Shown: positions 1 through 7,181 of the stretch, piece by piece
How the letters are laid out: each line of letters starts with the position of its first letter
How positions within the stretch are numbered: position 1 is the stretch's first letter
From: an uncultured bacterium
GTDB lineage: Bacteria; Planctomycetota; DG-23; SLPQ01
Reading direction: 5' to 3'
NCBI GenBank assembly: GCA_937863625.1
Contig: CALMGO010000676.1
Coordinates: 1 to 7,699 of the forward strand
Length of the DNA: 7,699 bases
The notes under the pieces: generated by a model
The model's input: only the letters and a program-made list of their open reading frames with translations
Database searches by the model: none
Told to the model about the DNA's origin: nothing
Program-made: the position numbers and the translations under genes

Positions 1-287
1 CGCCTGCGCTCACACTCCACTGGGGGGCAATTTACAGAAAGAATGTTACACCCCCGCAGCGTGTGCGCCATGGAGAATTCTGTCTGTGGTACTGCCACCA
101 GGTGAATGTGATTGGTCATCAGGCAATAAGCCCATATCTCCAGGCCATATCTTCGCGCGTACTTATCCAGGATAGAGATATACGCCAAGCGGTCGCCGTC
201 CTCGTCGAAGACGTCCATGCTGCGGTTGCCGCGCTGCGTTAGATGATGTGGCAGCCCGGGCACCACAATCCGTGCCGTTCTTGTCAT
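1..287 (-). CDS. REP-associated tyrosine transposase (Y1/IS200-like family), 5' part, runs off the window
   Basis: This is the N-terminal part of a Y1 (HUH) transposase of the REP-associated (RAYT, Transposase_17-like) type, which nicks and rejoins single-stranded DNA at palindromic ends. I translated 95 codons by hand from the ATG at 287, with no stop before the window edge. Visible family hallmarks are an opening MTRTARIVVPGLPHHLTQRG, then AYCLMTNHIHLVAVP around residues 53-67, which contains the metal-binding HxH pair (NHIHL). The catalytic Tyr would lie beyond position 1. A GGAGG ribosome binding site sits 8 nt before the start. After about residue 78 the sequence (CNILSVNCPPVECERR) no longer resembles the usual family stretch, so the gene may be divergent, frameshifted or decayed; the window cannot decide. 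Base composition here lacks the strong G-over-C bias of the plus strand further right, consistent with recent arrival. Family call is firm; whether the enzyme is intact is unknown. Confidence 0.85.
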   Translation of the reverse strand, partial: MTRTARIVVPGLPHHLTQRGNRSMDVFDEDGDRLAYISILDKYARRYGLEIWAYCLMTNHIHLVAVPQTEFSMAHTLRGCNILSVNCPPVECERR

Positions 288-324
288 GCCGATATCCTCC
301 ACCCAATCGCACCTCGTGTCAACA

Positions 325-424
325 TAATTAAAGGGACAGTCACCTTAATTGGGCAGGCCCCGAATCTTATCTTGTGTCTGGACAAGCACTTAAGAAATCA
401 TAATTAAGGTGACTGTCCCTTTAA

Positions 425-427
<3 letters not shown>
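325..427. repeat. Perfect 26-bp inverted repeat with nested palindromes, REP-like element next to the transposase
   Basis: Arms 325-350 and 402-427 are exact reverse complements, separated by 51 nt. The core of the left arm is AAAGGGACAGTCACC. Each arm is also an imperfect palindrome by itself: AATTAA plus GG pairs with CC plus TTAATT around a GACAGTCA loop, so each arm could fold alone or the two could pair with each other. Such palindromes are the usual substrates of the neighbouring transposase family, so this is probably a REP/BIME-type unit or an element end. The right arm includes the TAA stop of prfA (425-427). The hairpin may also end prfA transcription, but there is no clear U-run and the loop of the large form is long, so that role is inference. 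Confidence 0.85.
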
Positions 428-1526
<1,099 letters not shown>

Positions 1527-1546
<20 letters not shown>

Positions 1547-1781
1547 CCTTGGCGTCCTTGGCGACCTTGTCCTCTTTCTTGAGACCCCAGCCGTATTTGC
1601 GCTGGAACTTTTCGACGCGGCCGGCGGTATCGACGTATTTCTGCTTGCCGGTGAAGAACGGATGGCATTTGGAGCAGATTTCGACGGCGATTTTTGCCTT
1701 GGTCGAACGGGTCTTCCAGGACTCGCCGCAACCGCAGGTGACAAGCGCTTCGACGTACTTGGGATGAACGTCCTTCTTCAT
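1527..1781 (-). CDS. rpmE: 50S ribosomal protein bL31, zinc-binding form
   Basis: bL31 is a small protein of the large ribosomal subunit that helps bridge the subunits at the central protuberance. The product is 84 residues, starting MKKDVHPKYVEALVTCGCGE. Four cysteines, C16 and C18 (TCGCG) and C36 and C39 (ICSKCHPFFTGKQK), are the zinc ligands of the C+ form. This is the ordinary zinc-replete paralogue rather than the cysteine-free one induced under zinc starvation. The ATG at 1781 has a strong AAAGGAG site 5 nt upstream, and a longer in-frame extension to 2042 has no bL31 similarity. The C-terminal tail after KYGWGLKK is a short Lys/Asp/Ala-rich extension ending APDKS. It is the first gene of a leftward pair with prfA, an order common in bacteria, and the last 20 nt overlap the proposed prfA start. 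Confidence 0.97.
1555..1559 (-). promoter_or_regulatory. Ribosome binding site deciding the prfA TTG start
   Basis: On the minus strand AAGGA is followed by 8 nt and then TTG (1546-1544). The site lies inside the rpmE coding region, so ribosomes finishing rpmE (stop at 1529-1527) would be positioned over the prfA start. No ATG or GTG in a comparable position has a matching site. Confidence 0.6.
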
Positions 1782-1836
1782 AGTATCTCCTTTGCACTTC
1801 GCCGCGGACAAGGCGGCGGTCCTTCCAAAACGGCTG

Positions 1837-1864
1837 AGTATACTCAAGGGGCGCGAAAAGTCAA
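1837..1864 (-). promoter_or_regulatory. Sigma-70-like promoter for rpmE-prfA
   Basis: Reading leftward, a -35 TTGACT (1864-1859) and a -10 TATACT (1842-1837) are separated by 16 nt. Each matches the consensus hexamer at five of six positions. Transcription would start near 1830, giving a leader of about 50 nt before the rpmE ATG, too short for a large leader element. This is the best promoter match in the window and fits the high expression expected of a ribosomal protein gene. Confidence 0.7.
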
Positions 1865-1989
1865 TATTTATGGCCGGAAGGGCACAGTCGGCAAAGGACA
1901 AGCGGGCACGGCGGGGCGAAGACGCCGAGGAGGACAACGGCGAAGAAGCGCGCGCGGTGAAGGCAGAAGGGATCAAAACGGGAAACTCT

Positions 1990-2017
1990 TTGAAAAAGGG
2001 CGCGCTTTGGCGATAAT
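1990..2017 (+). promoter_or_regulatory. Likely sigma-70-like promoter for the rightward gene at 2066
   Basis: TTGAAA (1990-1995) and GATAAT (2012-2017) are separated by 16 nt, about 50 nt before the ATG at 2066. Together with the rpmE promoter it makes 1782-2065 a divergent control region. The stretch between the two promoters (1865-1989) is purine-rich on the plus strand, and I see no gene or hairpin of note in it. Confidence 0.5.
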
Positions 2018-2065
2018 AGCAGCACAAGGAAGGGGAAGGCAACCGAGGGCGATTCAGGGGGTTTT

Positions 2066-2308
2066 ATGGCGAAACTTGAACCATTCGGCCAGATAGCCAT
2101 TAAGATGGGCTTCTGCAACCAGACGGACGTAGACACGGCGCTTGAGATTCAGGGGAAGCTCGGTCAGGAAGGCAAGGAACACCGGCTGATCGGGTTGATA
2201 CTGCTTGAGACAGGTGCACTGTCGACGACACAACTTATCGAGATCCTCCAATACTACGAGCACAGCGGCAGAGTGCCTTCGCTGGAAGACGACATCAGTC
2301 AGAATTAG
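2066..2308 (+). CDS. Small GspE-N/MshEN-like domain protein, function unknown
   Basis: An 80-residue soluble protein with no signal peptide or membrane segment. The pattern FGQIAIKMGFCNQTDVDTAL, then a charged turn (QEGKEHR), then LIGLILLETGALSTTQLIEIL resembles the two-part helical motif of the N-terminal domain of type II secretion and type IV pilus ATPases (GspE/PilB/MshE). In those proteins a phrase of the type 'G-x-I/L-L-x-x-G-x-L/I-T-x-x-Q-L' repeats. Standing alone it has no ATPase domain, so it may be a regulatory or nucleotide-sensing module, for example binding cyclic-di-GMP as MshEN domains do; that is inference. The ATG at 2066 has AGGGGG 4 nt upstream. It is the first gene rightward of the divergent promoter region, 58 nt before the HAD phosphatase gene. 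Its codon and base usage match the genes downstream, which supports it as a real gene. Confidence 0.8.
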   Translation: MAKLEPFGQIAIKMGFCNQTDVDTALEIQGKLGQEGKEHRLIGLILLETGALSTTQLIEILQYYEHSGRVPSLEDDISQN

Positions 2309-2314
2309 TTTTCC

Positions 2315-2343
2315 TTAAACCTTCGAGGCCCGTCACGAATAAT
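2315..2343 (+). promoter_or_regulatory. Possible weak promoter for the HAD phosphatase gene
   Basis: TTAAAC (2315-2320) and AATAAT (2338-2343) are separated by 17 nt in the 58-nt gap. The -10 is a good match and the -35 a poor one. The start would fall near 2350, leaving a short leader without an obvious Shine-Dalgarno site. Cotranscription from the 2066 promoter is an equally good reading. Confidence 0.25.
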
Positions 2344-2366
2344 GCGGGCATTCCCCCGGTAGTATC

Positions 2367-3209
2367 ATGAAACCAACATGCAGGCTTATCGCCGTCGATA
2401 TAGATGGAACGCTCCTGGACACCAACGGGCGCATAACGGCGCGGGTACACGAGGCGCTCGCACGCGCGGCGGCGGCCGGAGTGACGGTTGTGCTCGCGAC
2501 CGGGCGGCGATACCGCACGAGCAGACAGATAGCGCTCGAAGCGGGGCTCGATACGTACGTACTCTGCCAGCACGGAACGCACATACGAAGGATGAGCGAC
2601 AACGAGCTTGTATGGTCGGCCACGCTGGAGAGCGCTACGGCGAGGGGACTCGTCGAAGTGATGCGCGAAGAGGGGCACGAGCCGAGGATATTCTTTGACG
2701 GTTACGAGCGCGAACTGGACTTTGTGGTGGTGGCGGCGGGGGACAAGCCGAAGGATATGTTCGGCTATACGGGGACGGCGTGGCGGGCGGTGAAGGAATT
2801 TTACCATCCTGCCGGGCTGGGGATAACGGAAGTGGCGTCGTTCGGGGCGAGAGAATCGCTCGTAAGCGCGCGCGATGAAATGGAAAGGCGCTTTGACGGG
2901 AGTGTGAGCGTCCACATTATAAATCCTCCGCGCGAATGGTACTGGTGCCTGGAGGCGATAAGCGTCAAGGCTGGCAAGGGCAACGCACTTCTGGCGCTGG
3001 CGGAGCGACTGGGCATAGCACAGGAAGAGACGGCCGCCGTCGGCGACGACGTCAACGATATCGACATGATAGAGAAGGCAGGAGTCGGCATCGCGATGGG
3101 CAACGCGCCCGACGCGATAAAGGAACTGGCCGATATAGTGGTGGCGGACAACCGCCACGACGGCCTGGCGGAAGCGGTGGAGAGGCTTGTCGACGGCAAG
3201 GCGACTTGA
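2367..3209 (+). CDS. Cof-type HAD-IIB phosphatase
   Basis: A 280-residue cytoplasmic HAD-superfamily hydrolase of the Cof (IIB cap) type. These are Mg-dependent phosphatases acting on sugar phosphates, nucleotides or cofactor intermediates. Motif I is VDIDGTLLD, with nucleophile D11 and acid/base D13. Motif II is VLATGRR, with T45. Motif III is the Lys near residues 201-204 (VKAGKGNAL). Motif IV is VGDDVNDIDMI, with D227 and D231. The C-terminal GIAMGNAPDAIKELADIV is typical of Cof proteins. The cap lies between about residues 85 and 190 and would set specificity; no substrate can be read from it. The start is fixed by motif I lying at residue 11, although no clear ribosome binding site precedes the ATG. 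It lies 58 nt after the 80-residue gene and 145 nt before the proposed secA start. The family call is firm; the substrate is unknown. Confidence 0.93.
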   Translation: MKPTCRLIAVDIDGTLLDTNGRITARVHEALARAAAAGVTVVLATGRRYRTSRQIALEAGLDTYVLCQHGTHIRRMSDNELVWSATLESATARGLVEVMREEGHEPRIFFDGYERELDFVVVAAGDKPKDMFGYTGTAWRAVKEFYHPAGLGITEVASFGARESLVSARDEMERRFDGSVSVHIINPPREWYWCLEAISVKAGKGNALLALAERLGIAQEETAAVGDDVNDIDMIEKAGVGIAMGNAPDAIKELADIVVADNRHDGLAEAVERLVDGKAT

Positions 3210-3266
3210 AGCGGGGGCGAAGAGGCGTTAGACTGGGGGCGCGAGCAGGAACTGACAAACAAAACT

Positions 3267-3284
3267 GGCACGGCACGCCGTGCC
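3267..3284. repeat. Short perfect palindrome upstream of secA
   Basis: GGCACGGC and GCCGTGCC flank a central AC, which folds as a 7-bp stem with a 4-nt loop. It lies in the 145-nt gap between the HAD gene and secA. No U-run follows, so it is not a standard intrinsic terminator. It resembles short GC-rich palindromes dispersed in many bacterial genomes, and could be such a repeat, an mRNA hairpin or an operator. Confidence 0.5.
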
Positions 3285-3343
3285 TCTACGGGAAACGGGT
3301 GTTGTGCAGACCGATCCCGGGAACGGCGGAATACTCTCACATC

Positions 3344-3348
3344 AGGAG
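3344..3348 (+). promoter_or_regulatory. Ribosome binding site deciding the secA TTG start
   Basis: AGGAG is followed by 6 nt and then TTG (3355-3357). The longer in-frame alternative, GTG at 3280, lies inside the palindrome at 3267-3284, has no comparable site, and would add 25 residues unlike any SecA N-terminus. Confidence 0.7.
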
Positions 3349-3354
3349 CGCGCA

Positions 3355-6147
3355 TTGGACGGAGCATTAGGCATACTCGGGAAGTTTTTCGGGAAGATAT
3401 TCGGGACGCGCAACGACCGCATTCTCAAGGGGATGAGGGATACGGTGTCGGCAATAAGCGACCTTGAAGGGCGGATGAAGGCTCTTCGGGACGAGGAATT
3501 TGCGGAGAAGACGGCACAGCTTAAGGGGAGGCTCTCTGGGGGAGAGAGGATCGAGGACATACTGCCGGAGGCATTTGCGCTGGTGCGGGAGGCGGCGCAG
3601 CGCGCGATAGGCTTACGGCACTACGACGTGCAGATGATAGGCGGCATCACTCTCAACGACGGGATGATAGCCGAGATGGCCACGGGCGAGGGCAAGAAGC
3701 TCGTGGCGACGCTCTCCGCGTATTTGAACGCGCTTGGCGGCGAGGGCGTGCACGTCGTGACGACCAACGACTACCTCGCGATGCGCGACGCGGAGTGGAT
3801 GGGCCCGGTGTACCGGCACCTGGGGGTGACGGTGGGCTTTATTCAGTCGGACATGGATAACGACACGCGCAAGGCGGCATACCAGTGCGACATCACGTAC
3901 GGGACGAATAACGAATTCGGATTTGATTTTCTCCGCGACAACATGAAGCTCTCGGTGGACGCTCAGGCGCAGCGCAGCCGGCACTATGCGATAGTGGACG
4001 AGGTGGACTCGATACTCATAGACGAGGCGAGGACGCCTCTTATCATTTCGGGGCCGGCGTACGAGTCGACGCATAAGTATTACGAGGCGGACCGTGTGGC
4101 GCGGCTTTTGCGCAGGGATGAGCATTTTCAGGTGAAGGAAAAAGAGCAGCAGATAGTGGTGCTCGAAGAAGGAATAGAGAAGGCGGAGAAACTGGCGGGC
4201 GTGGGCTCCTTTTACGAGGGGGCCAATATGGATTGGCCGCATCTGATGGAGCAGGCGCTGAGGGCGCATCATCTTTTCGGCAGGGACAAGGACTACATCG
4301 TCGAGCACGGCGAGGTGACGATCGTCGATGAATTTACCGGGCGGCTCATGCACGGTCGGCACTGGTCGGACGGGCTTCACCAGGCGGTGGAGGCCAAAGA
4401 GAAACTCAAGATCAAGGAAGAGAACCAGACCTTAGCGACGATTACGTTTCAGAATTTTTTCCGGCTGTACGACAAGCTGGCCGGGATGACCGGCACGGCG
4501 ATGACGGAGGCGGTGGAGTTTTACAAGATATACGGTCTCGAAGTGGTGAGCATTCCGACGAACCGGCCGCTCCGGCGCCTGGAACTGCCGGACGTCATCT
4601 ACCGCAGCGAGAAGGAAAAATACAAGGCGATAATCGAAGAGGTCGTGGAGATTCACCGCACAGGCAGGCCGGTGCTGGTGGGAACGGTGTCGATCGAGAA
4701 GAGCGAGATACTCTCGGAGATGCTGGGCAGGCGCGGCGTCGAGCACCAGGTGCTGAACGCGAAATTTCACGCGAAGGAAGCCGAGATAGTGGCTCTGGCC
4801 GGGCGGTTCGGCAGGGTGACTATCGCCACGAACATGGCGGGGCGCGGGACGGATATCGTGCTGGGCAAGGTCACGCGCGAGGAACTTCTGGAGCATTGGA
4901 AGAAGTATGAACTCGCGCCGAAGGAACTTCGGGCGCTCTCGACGAGCGAGGAGCGCGAGGGTCTCGTGCGGTTCTGGGGGGAGGAATTTCTCGACGACGG
5001 CAAGCGCGACGGTTCACAGGAAGAGTTGAGGGCGCGGCTGGACAAGGCGTGGCCGCTGTGGACATTCGACCCGGAGGCGCAGAACGTGGCGCAGCTCGGG
5101 GGGCTTCACATACTGGGGAGCGAGCGGCACGAGGCGCGGCGCATTGACAATCAGCTTCGCGGGAGGTCGGGCAGGCAGGGAGACCCGGGGTCGTCGCAGT
5201 TCTTCCTGTCGATGGAAGACGACCTCATGCGGATATTCGGCGGCGACCGGGTAAAGAAGCTGATGGTCGAGGGTCAGGAGATATCGATGGGTTTCCTGAC
5301 GCGGGCGCTGGAGCGCGCGCAGAAACGCGTCGAGGAGCGCAATTTCGACATACGCAAGAACCTGCTCGAATACGACGGCGTGATGGACGAGCAGCGCAAA
5401 CTCATCTACCAGCAGCGCCAGCAGGTTCTCGTGGGGACGGACCTCAAGGAACTGGTGCTCAAGATGATGGAAAGCTCCATCGTCGCGGCCTGCGCGATAT
5501 ATGTGGGTTCGCGGGAGGCGGACGCCGAGGCGGACACGGCGGGACTCGCGGCGGCGGTCAGGGGGAAATTCGGCGTGGAGATAGCGCCGGGCGAACTGGC
5601 CGACAAGACCATCGACGAGGCGGAAGACATCATCGTCGAGAAGGTCTACGCGGCGTATGAAGCGCGCGAGAAGGAGATGGGGGCGGAGACGCTCAGGCAG
5701 CTTGAGAAATTTGTCCTTCTGCAGACGATGGACGGCAAGTGGAAGGACCATCTGCACACGATGGACCAGCTTCGCGCGGGGATAGGGCTGCGGTCGTACG
5801 CGCAGATAGATCCGCTGGTGGCGTACAAGAAGGAAGGGTACGAACTTTTCCAGGAGATGATGGACGCGGTGGACGAAGAGGTGGCGTCGCTGGTATTTCG
5901 CTTGCGGCTGGCCAAGAGCGTCGACGAGGAACTGGCGTCAAGCGGCGTGTGGCGGGTGGCCAACGTCAAGCACGAGGAATTTCAGACGCTCGACAAGCAG
6001 CGCGAAGCGGCCGAGGCGGCAAGCCACTCGGGCGAGGGCAAGGCGAAGACGATTCACCGTGACAAGCCGAAGGTAGGCCGCAACGACCCGTGCTGGTGCG
6101 GGAGCGGGAAGAAATATAAGAAGTGCCACGGCAAGGACGAGAATTAG
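3355..6147 (+). CDS. secA: Preprotein translocase ATPase SecA
   Basis: SecA is the motor that pushes unfolded preproteins through SecYEG, cycling between cytosol and membrane. From the TTG start the protein is 930 residues and opens MDGALGILGKFFGKIFGTRN, as SecAs do. In order: the Walker A region at 111-115, Walker B DEVDSILIDEAR from 215, the preprotein-binding domain (about 230-370), MTGTAMTEAVEF, NBD2 with TNMAGRGTDI (492-501) and RGRSGRQGDPG (602 on), the helical scaffold and wing domains, and a C-terminal zinc finger (C913, C915, C924, H925, in WCGSGKKYKKCHG) that binds SecB and phospholipids in other species. Two oddities: Walker A reads GEGKK instead of GEGKT, and about 77 residues separate TDIVLG from GGLHILG, against about 35 in E. 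coli. The TTG has AGGAG 6 nt upstream. moxR starts 17 nt after the stop. The identity is certain. Confidence 0.97.
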   Translation: MDGALGILGKFFGKIFGTRNDRILKGMRDTVSAISDLEGRMKALRDEEFAEKTAQLKGRLSGGERIEDILPEAFALVREAAQRAIGLRHYDVQMIGGITLNDGMIAEMATGEGKKLVATLSAYLNALGGEGVHVVTTNDYLAMRDAEWMGPVYRHLGVTVGFIQSDMDNDTRKAAYQCDITYGTNNEFGFDFLRDNMKLSVDAQAQRSRHYAIVDEVDSILIDEARTPLIISGPAYESTHKYYEADRVARLLRRDEHFQVKEKEQQIVVLEEGIEKAEKLAGVGSFYEGANMDWPHLMEQALRAHHLFGRDKDYIVEHGEVTIVDEFTGRLMHGRHWSDGLHQAVEAKEKLKIKEENQTLATITFQNFFRLYDKLAGMTGTAMTEAVEFYKIYGLEVVSIPTNRPLRRLELPDVIYRSEKEKYKAIIEEVVEIHRTGRPVLVGTVSIEKSEILSEMLGRRGVEHQVLNAKFHAKEAEIVALAGRFGRVTIATNMAGRGTDIVLGKVTREELLEHWKKYELAPKELRALSTSEEREGLVRFWGEEFLDDGKRDGSQEELRARLDKAWPLWTFDPEAQNVAQLGGLHILGSERHEARRIDNQLRGRSGRQGDPGSSQFFLSMEDDLMRIFGGDRVKKLMVEGQEISMGFLTRALERAQKRVEERNFDIRKNLLEYDGVMDEQRKLIYQQRQQVLVGTDLKELVLKMMESSIVAACAIYVGSREADAEADTAGLAAAVRGKFGVEIAPGELADKTIDEAEDIIVEKVYAAYEAREKEMGAETLRQLEKFVLLQTMDGKWKDHLHTMDQLRAGIGLRSYAQIDPLVAYKKEGYELFQEMMDAVDEEVASLVFRLRLAKSVDEELASSGVWRVANVKHEEFQTLDKQREAAEAASHSGEGKAKTIHRDKPKVGRNDPCWCGSGKKYKKCHGKDEN

Positions 6148-6164
6148 ACTTTGCGGGAGGGCAA

Positions 6165-7181
6165 ATGGACGCCAAGGAAATGGCCAACCGGGTCGAGGCT
6201 CTCGCGCACGCGAGAAACCGGATGCTTGTCGAGATGCGCAAGGTCATCGTGGGGCAGGACAAGGTGCTTCTGGAGCTTCTGGCGGGGATATTCAGCAACG
6301 GGCACTGTCTGCTGGTGGGCGTACCGGGGCTGGCCAAGACGCTCATGGTGAGGACGCTTGCGGCGATACTGGATCTGTCATTCAAGCGGATACAATTTAC
6401 GCCGGACCTCATGCCGTCTGACATCACGGGCACGGACGTCTTAAGCGAGACGGACGCGCACAGGCGGGAATTCACATTCATGGACGGGCCGATATTCGCC
6501 AACATCGTGCTGGCCGACGAGATAAACCGCACTCCGCCGAAGACGCAGGCCGCTCTTCTGGAGGCGATGCAGGAGAGGCAGGTGACCGTCGGCAAGACGA
6601 CGTATCCGCTGCCGAACCCGTTTTTTGTGGTGGCGACGCAGAACCCCATTGAGCAGGAAGGGACATACCCGCTGCCGGAGGCGCAACTGGACAGGTTCAT
6701 GTTCAATATATTCGTAGGATATCCGGATGCGGCCGAGGAAGAGGCGATACTGTCGATAGTGACGCACGTGACGCAAACGAGGCCGTCAAAGGTGCTCGAC
6801 GCGGAGGACATAAAGCGGATTCAGGAAGTGGTGAACGCGATAGCGGTGAGCCCGTTTGTGGTGGCGTACACGTCGAGGCTCATAAGGGCCACGCGGCCGG
6901 GCGGGGAAGGCACGCCGGGGTTTGTGAATGATTTTGTGGAGTGGGGAGTCGGGCCGCGCGCGGGTCAGCATCTCATACAGGCGGCCAAGGCTATAGCGGC
7001 GCTTGACGGGCGCTTTAACGTAGCGACCGACGACATACGCGCAATGGCGGTGCCGGTGCTGAGGCACAGGATATCGACGAATTTCCAGGCGCAGTCGCAG
7101 GGAGTGGACGCCACCGAGATAATACGACGCCTGGTGGACACGGTAAGCGAACCGGAAGTGGCCAAGTACGAAGGAAGTTAA
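6165..7181 (+). CDS. MoxR-family AAA+ ATPase
   Basis: A 338-residue MoxR-type AAA+ ATPase, a chaperone-like enzyme usually paired with von Willebrand factor A-type proteins in assembly of cell-envelope or metal-dependent complexes. Walker A is GVPGLAKT (52-59) and Walker B is IVLADE (114-119), followed by the family stretch INRTPPKTQAALLEAMQE. A sensor 1 region reads VVATQNPIEQEGTYPLPEAQ and then LDRF. The C-terminal part is the helical lid domain (AAA_lid_2 type). An in-frame upstream start at 6123 lies inside secA; ATG at 6165 is preferred because GGGAGG lies 4 nt before it and the protein then starts as the family does. It begins 17 nt after secA ends, and its TAA overlaps the ATG of the DUF58 gene by one base (TAATG). 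This is the classic MoxR-DUF58 pairing, and the two very likely act together. Client unknown. Confidence 0.95.
   Translation: MDAKEMANRVEALAHARNRMLVEMRKVIVGQDKVLLELLAGIFSNGHCLLVGVPGLAKTLMVRTLAAILDLSFKRIQFTPDLMPSDITGTDVLSETDAHRREFTFMDGPIFANIVLADEINRTPPKTQAALLEAMQERQVTVGKTTYPLPNPFFVVATQNPIEQEGTYPLPEAQLDRFMFNIFVGYPDAAEEEAILSIVTHVTQTRPSKVLDAEDIKRIQEVVNAIAVSPFVVAYTSRLIRATRPGGEGTPGFVNDFVEWGVGPRAGQHLIQAAKAIAALDGRFNVATDDIRAMAVPVLRHRISTNFQAQSQGVDATEIIRRLVDTVSEPEVAKYEGS

Noticed and set aside
295..322. TTGACA next to the inverted repeat as a promoter for the transposase
   Set aside because: The -35 is perfect, but no -10 lies at normal spacing; the nearest candidate is about 20 nt away and overlaps the ribosome binding site.
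1547..1744. 66-residue N-terminal extension of the prfA reading frame
   Set aside because: It is the shadow of rpmE: low-complexity Ser/Pro/Arg sequence absent from RF1 proteins.
1792..2016. 74-residue rightward reading frame between rpmE and the 80-residue gene
   Set aside because: It covers both predicted promoters, has a random-looking basic composition, and I see no ribosome binding site or family resemblance.
1782..2042. Long N-terminal extension of bL31
   Set aside because: It passes through the promoter; the ATG at 1781 has a strong ribosome binding site and gives the standard bL31 N-terminus.
2295..3158. 287-residue leftward reading frame across the HAD gene
   Set aside because: It is an antisense shadow rich in Arg, His and Tyr, with no recognisable domain; the plus-strand HAD motifs are intact.
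3302..3335. TTGTGC and AATACT as a secA promoter
   Set aside because: The spacing is 22 nt, too long for a sigma-70 promoter, and the -35 match is poor.
5966..6811. 281-residue leftward reading frame across the secA end and moxR
   Set aside because: Antisense Ser/Ala/Cys-rich shadow; both sense genes carry full conserved motifs.
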